Shown: positions 31,801 through 37,417 of the stretch, one piece after another
Layout of the letters: every line of letters begins with the position of its first letter
Position numbering within the stretch: the stretch's first letter is position 1
Assembly: GCA_937983075.1 (NCBI GenBank)
Contig: CALKAQ010000016.1
Location: 1 to 37,417, forward strand
DNA length: 37,417 nt
Direction of reading: 5' to 3'
Source of the DNA: an uncultured bacterium
GTDB taxonomy: Bacteria; Bacillota; Limnochordia; DTU080; JAAYLA01
Notes under the pieces: model-generated
What the model was told of the DNA's origin: nothing
The model's input: only the letters and a program-made list of their open reading frames with translations
Databases searched by the model: none
Made by a program: the position numbers and the translations under genes

Positions 31801-32013
31801 ATGAAGCAGGGAATTCATCCGCAGTATTACAAGGCGCGCCTTGTTTGCGCTTGCGGCGAAAGCTTTGAGGTGGGCTCGACACGTCCGGAACTTCGCACGG
31901 AAATTTGCTCGAAGTGCCATCCCTTCTACACCGGCGCTCAACGCATCGTTCACACCGGTGGGCGTGTAGAGCGCTTCCGCCGCAGATTTGGCGAACAAGC
32001 CGAGTTGCAATGA
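31801..32013 (+). CDS. rpmE: Ribosomal protein bL31, zinc-binding form
   Basis: 70 residues. MKQGIHPQYYKARLVCACGE carries Cys16 and Cys18, and EICSKCHPFYTG carries Cys36 and Cys39, the four zinc ligands of the C+ form. In Bacillus this form is used when zinc is plentiful and replaced by a C- paralogue when it is scarce. GAGGTG lies about 7 nt before the ATG. It ends in a strong terminator. Confidence 0.97.
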   Translation: MKQGIHPQYYKARLVCACGESFEVGSTRPELRTEICSKCHPFYTGAQRIVHTGGRVERFRRRFGEQAELQ

Positions 32014-32034
32014 TGACCGGCAAGCGGATTTGCC

Positions 32035-32060
32035 AAAGAGGCCAGAAGGCCTCTTTTTTT
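32035..32060 (+). terminator. Rho-independent terminator of rpmE
   Basis: AAAGAGGCC (32035-32043) pairs exactly with GGCCTCTTT (32048-32056) around a 4-nt loop, and the T run continues to 32060. Confidence 0.95.
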
Positions 32061-32061
32061 A

Positions 32062-32090
32062 TTGTTGACCTCGCGGTTTTTTGTTACAAT
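32062..32090 (+). promoter_or_regulatory. Promoter of the three-gene cassette
   Basis: TTGTTG (32062-32067), 17-bp spacer, TACAAT (32085-32090), about 50 nt before the HTH gene and directly after the rpmE terminator. The cassette is therefore a separate transcript. Confidence 0.65.
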
Positions 32091-32140
32091 ATGCGGTGTG
32101 CACATTTATGTGCAAACGACTGCCGTAGGATGGGGATTTC

Positions 32141-32668
32141 ATGGAAATCGTGCGGATCGGCGAAAAACTGGTGAGCAAGGCGAAAATCCACCGCCGCATT
32201 GAGCGCATTCTCGACTTGCGCATGTCGGGAATGTCACAGCAGGAAGTTGCTCAACAGGAAGGCGTCGACCGCTCTTTTATTTCGCGGCTCGAGGGTTTGG
32301 GCGAATTGCGCAAGGGCGGACGCCTGGCCCTCATAGGCTTTCCCGTGGCCAATAAAGAGGAGATCGCAGAGATCGCCCATCGTGAGGGAGTCGAATTCTT
32401 GCTGCTTTTCAACGACAAGGAACGGTGGGAAGTCGTTTCGGATTTAACCGGCCCCGAGCTGTTCAACCGAATTATGGAATGGATCGCGCGGCTCAAGGAG
32501 TTTGACGCGGTCGTCTTTATCGGTTCCGATATGCGCATTCGGCTGGCCGAAGCCGTGCTCGGTCAGGAAGTGGTGGTCGGTTTGAATTTGGGTGAGTCGC
32601 CGATTCGTGGGGATCGATACGTAGACCCCGCTCTCGTGGCCGAAATTCTTCAGGGCCTGAGAGCATGA
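32141..32668 (+). CDS. HTH-domain protein of the acyl-ACP-reductase-like cassette
   Basis: 175 residues. A helix-turn-helix lies at about 20-52 (RIERILDLRMSGMSQQEVAQ then QEGVDRSFISRLEGLGEL), resembling XRE-type DNA-binding helices. The remaining 115 residues (LALIGFPVANKEEIAEIAHR, LLLFNDKERWEVVSDLTG, AVVFIGSDMRIRLAEAVLGQ) look like an alpha/beta domain of unknown ligand. It is probably the regulator of the next two genes. The next gene starts 13 nt after its stop. Function otherwise unknown. Confidence 0.75.
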   Translation: MEIVRIGEKLVSKAKIHRRIERILDLRMSGMSQQEVAQQEGVDRSFISRLEGLGELRKGGRLALIGFPVANKEEIAEIAHREGVEFLLLFNDKERWEVVSDLTGPELFNRIMEWIARLKEFDAVVFIGSDMRIRLAEAVLGQEVVVGLNLGESPIRGDRYVDPALVAEILQGLRA

Positions 32669-32681
32669 GGGAGGTCATGTT

Positions 32682-33617
32682 GTGGCAAAACGCGTCGTCG
32701 GGATCAGTCTCGGATCCAAAGCGCGCGACCATCAAACCGAGGTGCAAGTCCTTGGTGAAACCGTCTATATTGAGCGCCGTGGAACCGACGGCGACTTGAA
32801 CGAAGCTGCACGGCTGCTGCGTGAACTCGACGGGAAAGTCGACGCTTTCGGCCTCGGCGGTATCGATCGTTATCTTTTTGCCGCCGGGCGGCGGTATGTC
32901 ATTCGCGACGCGGAGCGCTTGGCATCGCAAGCGAAGCGCACACCCGTTGTCGACGGGGCCGGTTTGAAGGACAGCCTGGAACGCCGAGTGATTCAATATC
33001 TGCACGAAGAGGGCATCATTTCCTTTCGGGGCAAGCGGGTGCTCATGGTGGCGGCGGTCGACCGCTTTGGCATGGCGGAGGCGCTGGCGGCCAGCGGATG
33101 CGACCTCGTTTTCGGCGATCTCATGTTTGCACTGGGCATCCCGGTTCGATTGCGTTCGCTGCGTGGATTGAGCCGACTCGCACGTTTGGCGTTGCCCGTC
33201 ATCACCCGGTTGCCGTTTAAGGTTCTCTATCCAACCGGTGCGAAACAACATGAAATTCGACCGAAATACCGAGAGGTCTACGAATGGGCTGACATCATTG
33301 CCGGTGATTTCCATCTTATTCGCCGTCATTTACCCGAGAAATTGACCGGGAAAATCATTCTGACGAACACAGTGACACCCGCGGATCGGCAGTTGCTGCG
33401 TGAACGGGGCGTCGCCACCCTGATCACGACAACTCCAAACCTTGGCGGGCGTTCATTCGGGACGAATGTCATCGAAGCGACGCTGGTGGCCGTATCGGGT
33501 CGTCGAGCTGAAGAGCTGCGCCCGAGCGACTACTTCCAACTCCTCGACATGCTGGAGTTTCGGCCGTGGGTGGAATCGCTGCAGTCGGAAACGGCAATGG
33601 CAGGATCATCGGTCTGA
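32682..33617 (+). CDS. Uncharacterised 311-aa protein partnered with the acyl-ACP-reductase-like gene
   Basis: 311 residues from GTG 32682 (GGGAGG 7 nt upstream). I recall relatives labelled quinate 5-dehydrogenase, but the sequence has no AroE motifs and the label is unsupported. Visible traits: start VVGISLGSKARDHQ, then DAFGLGGIDRYLF (near 54-66), a conserved-looking TPVVDGAGLKDSLERRVIQY, a possible nucleotide-binding strand GKRVLMVAAVDRFGMAEAL, and a C-terminal TLITTTPNLGGRSFGTNVIE. It is soluble with no signal. It sits between an HTH gene and the reductase-like gene and probably acts with the latter; the reaction is unknown. Confidence 0.7.
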   Translation: MAKRVVGISLGSKARDHQTEVQVLGETVYIERRGTDGDLNEAARLLRELDGKVDAFGLGGIDRYLFAAGRRYVIRDAERLASQAKRTPVVDGAGLKDSLERRVIQYLHEEGIISFRGKRVLMVAAVDRFGMAEALAASGCDLVFGDLMFALGIPVRLRSLRGLSRLARLALPVITRLPFKVLYPTGAKQHEIRPKYREVYEWADIIAGDFHLIRRHLPEKLTGKIILTNTVTPADRQLLRERGVATLITTTPNLGGRSFGTNVIEATLVAVSGRRAEELRPSDYFQLLDMLEFRPWVESLQSETAMAGSSV

Positions 33618-33693
33618 ACCAATCAAAAGGATTTGGCAGCGGAAGGCGGCTGCTTGGCCGCCGTCGGACTGGCCGAATGAGGGGGATTATTCA

Positions 33694-34788
33694 ATGCAGC
33701 GATTCGCGTTCATCGTTCATCCGCTCGAAATAGGTGATTTTGCCCGTAAGTTTCCTGTGGCTAAACGTTTGCCGGAGCGTTTTGTCGAAGGCGTTTTTCG
33801 TCGGGTTCCCGCGCTTAAGCTCTCTACGATACGCGGCATACGCAGCGCGACGGGAGTCGAGGCCGAGGGGTGGTTCATCGCCTGTCCGTTGACGGCGCGG
33901 CAGATGCTCGAACTGCCTGTTGACAAAGTGTTGCGCAAGATCATTCAGGCGGGCAAAAAAGCCGAGGAGCTCGGGGCGCCCATCGTCGGCTTGGGGGCGT
34001 TTACGGCGGTTGTCGGCGATGCGGGCATTACCGTCTCGGAGTCGCTGTCCATTGCCGTGACCACCGGGAACAGCTATACGGTGGCTACGGCGCTTGAAGG
34101 TATCGAATACGCCGCCGAACGGATGGAAGTCAATTTGGCGGATACCCGAATCGCTATTTTGGGGGCGTCGGGAAGCATAGGAAAAGCGTGTGCCCGTATT
34201 TTGGCCCGACGCGGGTTTGAGTTGGAGCTGGTCGCCCGGGATCGGCAAAAGCTCGAAGAGCTGGCTGATGAGTTGGAGAGCGTACAAGGCGCACGCCCGA
34301 CCGTTAGCACGAATATCAGCGAATCGGTGCGGCGAGCCGGGGTCGTCGTGGCCGTTACGAGCGCGATCGACGCCGTCGTGCCTGCGGAAGATCTTCTGCC
34401 AGGAGCTATTGTGTGCGATGTCGCTCGGCCACGCAATGTGGCGGCGAGCGTAGCTCAGCTGCGGGATGACGTGTTCGTGTTTGAAGGCGGCGTCATCTCG
34501 GTGCCGGGTGATGTCGATTTTGGCTTTAATTTTGGCTTCCCTCCGAAGACGTCCTACGCCTGCATGGCGGAAACCATGATTCTCGCTTTGGAAAATCGTT
34601 ATGAGAACTTCAGCTTAGGGCGCGACCTCGATGTAGACCGGGTGGAAGAGATCCAAGCACTTGCCAAGAAGCACGGCTTCCGGTTGGCCGGCTTGCGCAG
34701 TTTCGAAAGAGCGGTCACGGATGAGTATATTGAGCGGGTGCGTGAGAATGCTAAGCGCGCCAAGCGACTCTCGCCGGCATTAGCCTAA
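33694..34788 (+). CDS. Homologue of long-chain acyl-ACP reductase (AAR)
   Basis: 364 residues from ATG 33694 (GAGGGGG upstream). From memory it lines up over most of its length with cyanobacterial AAR: FAFIVHPLEIGDFAR at the start, APIVGLGAFTAVVG (95-108, AAR has ALGGFTSII), TTGNSYTVATALEGIEYA (123-140, AAR has TTGNTHTAY), NAD(P) loop GASGSIGKA (157-165), VFEGGVISVPGDVDF, and YACMAETMILALENRYENFS (288-307) where AAR has FACFAEAMLLEFEGWHTNFS. Cys290 occupies the place of the AAR catalytic cysteine. The likely reaction is NAD(P)H reduction of an acyl thioester to an aldehyde, though automatic pipelines may call it a shikimate or short-chain dehydrogenase. Substrate and partner are unknown. Confidence 0.75.
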   Translation: MQRFAFIVHPLEIGDFARKFPVAKRLPERFVEGVFRRVPALKLSTIRGIRSATGVEAEGWFIACPLTARQMLELPVDKVLRKIIQAGKKAEELGAPIVGLGAFTAVVGDAGITVSESLSIAVTTGNSYTVATALEGIEYAAERMEVNLADTRIAILGASGSIGKACARILARRGFELELVARDRQKLEELADELESVQGARPTVSTNISESVRRAGVVVAVTSAIDAVVPAEDLLPGAIVCDVARPRNVAASVAQLRDDVFVFEGGVISVPGDVDFGFNFGFPPKTSYACMAETMILALENRYENFSLGRDLDVDRVEEIQALAKKHGFRLAGLRSFERAVTDEYIERVRENAKRAKRLSPALA

Positions 34789-34842
34789 AGCGACGCCGAA
34801 AGTGGGCCATCGGACTGCATGCCGAGGCAGGCTTGTCTCGTG

Positions 34843-34870
34843 TTGACTTAGTGGGAGGATGTGGTATAAT
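34843..34870 (+). promoter_or_regulatory. Promoter of greA
   Basis: TTGACT (34843-34848), 16-bp spacer, TATAAT (34865-34870) with a TGG extension. The leader before the greA start is about 220 nt. Confidence 0.8.
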
Positions 34871-34871
34871 G

Positions 34872-35095
34872 TCCGCCAGAATCTTCACAGGCGGATGCTT
34901 GTTGCCCATTCGGCATTGCGGTCGGATGTCCTACAACATCATGCACAAACGGTTAGGAACAAGCGCTGGTGCCTCACAAGGCCAAGCGCTTGAATGGTCT
35001 ATGCTCCGAATCGGTGGCATGTTCATCCCCCTCTTCACCGATCATACATTTCGGGAATCTCGCAAGCGGTTCCCGATGAGAAAGGAAGACCGTTC
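34872..35095 (+). promoter_or_regulatory. Long structured greA leader
   Basis: Between promoter and TTG start lie about 220 nt without a gene. TCCGCC (34872-34877) pairs with GGCGGA (34890-34895) at the very 5' end. Two AGCGCT copies with inner GCC/GGC (34971-34992) form a second hairpin. E. coli greA also has a long leader that yields the small RNA GraL; whether this one does is unknown. Confidence 0.45.
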
Positions 35096-35572
35096 TTGCC
35101 GGAAAAGGAAGTCGTGCTCACTGCAGAGGGTTTGGCCAGGCTGGAAAAAGAGCTACAGCACCTGAAGACTGTCCGTCGGCGTGAAGTGGCCGAGCGAATC
35201 AAGAGGGCGTTGGAGTTCGGGGACATCTCGGAGAATTCGGAATACGATGATGCGAAGAATGAGCAAGCTTTTGTAGAGGGAAGAATCATTACGCTCGAAA
35301 AAATGCTCAGGAACTCGCGGGTCGTCGACGAAGAATCCATTGACGCGAGCATCATCACCATCGGTTCGAAAGTAACGGTAAAGAATTTGAACACAGGGGA
35401 CACCATGTCTTTTATGATCGTCGGTTCGGCGGAGTCCGACCCGAGTGAGAATCGGATTTCAGATGAATCCCCTGTCGGCCGAGCACTTATTGGCAAAAAG
35501 GTGGGCGATGTCGTCGAAATCGACGTGCCCGCCGGCAAGCTCAACTATGAGGTTATGGAAGTGACTCGGTAG
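35096..35572 (+). CDS. greA: Transcription elongation factor GreA
   Basis: 158 residues from TTG 35096 (AAAGGA 9 nt upstream), which gives the standard start PEKEVVLTAEGLARLEKEL and the family length; the longer frame from 34994 is leader. The N-terminal coiled coil holds the acidic tip EFGDISENSEYDDAKNEQAF, and the C-terminal domain holds SPVGRALIGKKVGDVVEI. It stimulates RNA polymerase to cleave backtracked transcripts. It ends in a terminator before lysS. Confidence 0.97.
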   Translation: MPEKEVVLTAEGLARLEKELQHLKTVRRREVAERIKRALEFGDISENSEYDDAKNEQAFVEGRIITLEKMLRNSRVVDEESIDASIITIGSKVTVKNLNTGDTMSFMIVGSAESDPSENRISDESPVGRALIGKKVGDVVEIDVPAGKLNYEVMEVTR

Positions 35573-35596
35573 TTCCCCGGTAGAGAAGGGTTCTTC

Positions 35597-35638
35597 AGCC
35601 GCGCCCTACAATGATGTCTAGCGGGCGCGGCTCTTTTT
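35597..35638 (+). terminator. Rho-independent terminator of greA
   Basis: AGCCGCGCCC (35597-35606) pairs exactly with GGGCGCGGCT (35623-35632) around a 16-nt loop, followed by C and five T. Confidence 0.92.
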
Positions 35639-35690
35639 GTGCAGCTGTCATTTCGCGCTGTAGAATGCGCTATAGAAAGGAGTTGCAGCC

Positions 35691-37229
35691 ATGACTCCGG
35701 GTGAAGGACAGGAGAACCGCGTACAAGCTGCGGTGTCTGAAAACGAAGGTACGGAAGTCGATGCCGAACTGGAGCAGTTGAACGATCAGATGCGTTTTCG
35801 GCGCGAGAAACTGCAGGCACTGCGTGCAGCTGGCAGCGATCCGTTTATGGCCTCGTTCAAACCGACGCATCATGCGGACGAAATCAAGGAAAATTTCGCA
35901 AGCCTGGAAGGCCATCCCGTCGCAGTTGCCGGCCGTCTGATGTTGCTGCGTTCTCAAGGGAAGCTGAGCTTCGGCGATTTGCAAGACGCTTCGGGACGCA
36001 TTCAGCTTTTCGTCCGGCAGGATGTGCTCGGTGAAGAAGCATACAAGGCGTTTCGCGAGCTCGACCTGGGCGACATTATCGGCGTGTCCGGCCAAGTCAT
36101 GAAGACCCGCCGGGGCGAAATCAGCGTTCAGGTGGAAAACTTTGTGCTGCTTGCCAAGGCACTGCGGCCGCTGCCGGAAAAATGGCACGGCTTGCGGGAC
36201 GTCGAGCAAAGGTATCGTTACCGCTATCTCGACTTGATCACGAATCCAGAATCCAGGCACGTTTTTGTGACGCGCAGCCGCATCATTCAAGAGATCCGCA
36301 ACTTCCTCGTCGAACGCGGTTACATAGAAGTTGAAACGCCGATGCTGCATCCGATCCCCGGAGGTGCCGCCGCCCGGCCGTTTGTCACTCACCACAATGC
36401 GCTCGATATGGATTTGTACTTGCGCATTGCGCCGGAATTATATTTGAAGCGACTGCTCGTCGGCGGGTTCGAGCGCGTGTTTGAGATCGGCAAGACGTTT
36501 CGCAACGAAGGCGTGTCGACGCGCCACAACCCGGAATTCACCCTGCTCGAAGCGTACGAGGCGTACGGCGACTGCGAATCGATGATGCAGACGACGGAGC
36601 AATTGATCGCACATGTTGCTCAAGCCGTAACGGGCGGAACCCAAATCGTCTATCAAGGACGGGCGATTGATTTGACGCCGCCTTGGCGACGCATCACGAT
36701 GCTCGATGCGATTTTGGAATATACGGGTGTCGATCTGCGTGGTGTCGAAAGCGACGAGGAGGCGCGGGAGGCAGCGCGGAAAGCCGGGTTCAAGATCGAG
36801 GACGGGTTGAGCTACGGCGATGTCATTAGCCATTTGTTTGAGGAATACGTGGAACCGCATCTCATTCAGCCGACTTTTGTGGTGCAGCATCCCGTCGAAA
36901 TTTCGCCTCTGGCCAAGCAAAATCCCAAGGATCCTCGGTTTACGGATCGCTTTGAGCCATTTATCAACGGTTGGGAAGTTGCCAACGGCTTTTCCGAGTT
37001 GAACGACCCGATCGAACAGCGCCGTCGCTTTGAGGCGCAAATGGTCCAGCGTGCCGCGGGCGACGACGAAGCGCATCGCATGGATGAGGATTATATTCGC
37101 GCCCTTGAATACGGTATGCCGCCGGCCGGTGGTCTCGGCATCGGCATCGATCGGCTGACGATGCTGCTGACCGATTCGGCATCCATTCGCGACGTCATTC
37201 TGTTTCCTCACATGCGCCGCCGGCTGTAA
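35691..37229 (+). CDS. lysS: Lysyl-tRNA synthetase, class II
   Basis: 512 residues. An N-terminal OB-fold anticodon domain (about 65-165, VAVAGRLMLLRSQGKLSFGD) precedes the class II core: motif 1 YIEVETPMLHPIPGGAAARP, motif 2 FEIGKTFRNEGVSTRHNPEF and motif 3 GLGIGIDRLTMLLTD. AAAGGAG lies 8 nt before the ATG. It carries about 15 extra polar residues at the N-terminus relative to most homologues. In Bacillus subtilis lysS is followed by an rRNA operon, in line with the strong promoters that follow here. Confidence 0.97.
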   Translation: MTPGEGQENRVQAAVSENEGTEVDAELEQLNDQMRFRREKLQALRAAGSDPFMASFKPTHHADEIKENFASLEGHPVAVAGRLMLLRSQGKLSFGDLQDASGRIQLFVRQDVLGEEAYKAFRELDLGDIIGVSGQVMKTRRGEISVQVENFVLLAKALRPLPEKWHGLRDVEQRYRYRYLDLITNPESRHVFVTRSRIIQEIRNFLVERGYIEVETPMLHPIPGGAAARPFVTHHNALDMDLYLRIAPELYLKRLLVGGFERVFEIGKTFRNEGVSTRHNPEFTLLEAYEAYGDCESMMQTTEQLIAHVAQAVTGGTQIVYQGRAIDLTPPWRRITMLDAILEYTGVDLRGVESDEEAREAARKAGFKIEDGLSYGDVISHLFEEYVEPHLIQPTFVVQHPVEISPLAKQNPKDPRFTDRFEPFINGWEVANGFSELNDPIEQRRRFEAQMVQRAAGDDEAHRMDEDYIRALEYGMPPAGGLGIGIDRLTMLLTDSASIRDVILFPHMRRRL

Positions 37230-37250
37230 GAGTTAGAGTAGGAAAAAGTC

Positions 37251-37279
37251 TTGACCGAGATTTGAATCTGTGCTAACAT
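37251..37279 (+). promoter_or_regulatory. Upstream promoter of a tandem pair after lysS
   Basis: TTGACC (37251-37256), 17-bp spacer, TAACAT (37274-37279). It points out of the window. Confidence 0.65.
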
Positions 37280-37348
37280 CATGTCTTGCCGCGAGGCCAT
37301 CGTCTTAATGACGTGCGGCCCGCACGACGTCAACAGTAGCGAAAGATG

Positions 37349-37373
37349 TTCGCAGGAATGAATTTCCTGCGAA
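37349..37373 (+). other. Perfect 10-bp inverted repeat between tandem promoters
   Basis: TTCGCAGGAA (37349-37358) pairs exactly with TTCCTGCGAA (37364-37373) around a 5-nt loop, 7 bp before the second -35 hexamer. It could be an operator or an RNA hairpin in the first transcript. Confidence 0.6.
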
Positions 37374-37380
37374 AAGCATG

Positions 37381-37409
37381 TTGACTGAGTGCTGCAAACG
37401 TGGTAAGAT
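37381..37409 (+). promoter_or_regulatory. Downstream promoter of the tandem pair after lysS
   Basis: TTGACT (37381-37386), 17-bp spacer, TAAGAT (37404-37409), 130 bp after the first. Two close promoters in a row are typical of rRNA operons, whose gene would lie beyond the window. Confidence 0.7.
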
Positions 37410-37417
37410 GAAATTTG

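Noticed and set aside
33442..33693. An 84-residue N-terminal extension of the AAR-like protein
   Set aside because: It overlaps the previous gene in another frame, and ATG 33694 has a good ribosome site and matches AAR N-termini.
34994..35095. An N-terminal extension of GreA of 34 residues
   Set aside because: The extension is not like GreA, and TTG 35096 with its ribosome site gives the exact family start.

Overview
The window looks like a piece of a Bacillota (Firmicutes) chromosome, roughly 55-58 % GC by eye. Reasons: consensus sigma-A promoters (TTGACA-N17/18-TATAAT), strong AGGAGG-type ribosome sites, frequent TTG and GTG starts, Rex, a two-cysteine-pair L31, and several Bacillus-like neighbourhoods (htrA-rlmH, rpmE near rho, greA, lysS followed by strong tandem promoters). 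No genus can be named from the sequence alone. It is mostly core chromosome, with two less ordinary gene sets.

Layout. 1-5.6 kb (minus strand): an ABC-transporter operon in which two paralogous permease-like proteins, each an ABC-2 membrane half fused to an M1-aminopeptidase-like outer half without the zinc site, flank one ABC ATPase; a further gene starts at the window edge. 5.7-6.6 kb: divergent PadR regulator and DUF2812 membrane protein behind a promoter with two CGATATATCG palindromes. 6.6-8.8 kb: an ArsB/NhaD-type ion transporter behind a leader of about 365 nt whose Shine-Dalgarno lies in a perfect hairpin. 8.9-9.3 kb: minus-strand tRNA-Asp, tRNA-Gly(CCC) and tRNA-Thr(CGT). 9.3-11.8 kb: DUF421 protein, zinc-ribbon membrane protein, tRNA-Arg(CCG), YqaA/DedA protein and an orphan 58-aa protein. 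11.8-16.5 kb: folate-related genes folD, pabB and pabC, with a minus-strand endonuclease/exonuclease/phosphatase protein and a small membrane protein between them. 16.5-19.6 kb: phosphohexomutase, HtrA-type protease, RlmH. 19.7-27.9 kb: rex, menG, polyprenyl diphosphate synthase, two tandem tatC, ndk, speE, speB, pyrG. 28-32 kb: bifunctional-nuclease-domain protein, a 650-bp gene-free gap, rho, a LysM/M23 peptidase, rpmE. 32.1-34.8 kb: a three-gene cassette of an HTH protein, an uncharacterised 311-aa protein and a close relative of cyanobacterial acyl-ACP reductase. 34.8-37.4 kb: greA, lysS, and two tandem promoters pointing out of the window.

How the genes fit together: menG and the prenyl synthase make menaquinone, next to the NADH/NAD+ sensor Rex. 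SpeB makes putrescine that SpeE converts to spermidine. PabB and PabC make p-aminobenzoate for folate, used by FolD. RlmH, L31, LysS, GreA, Rho and the tRNAs serve gene expression. The items most worth study are the acyl-ACP-reductase-like cassette, the pseudo-peptidase ABC operon, the TatC pair in which the second copy lacks the residues that bind twin-arginine signals, and the transporter leader RNA.
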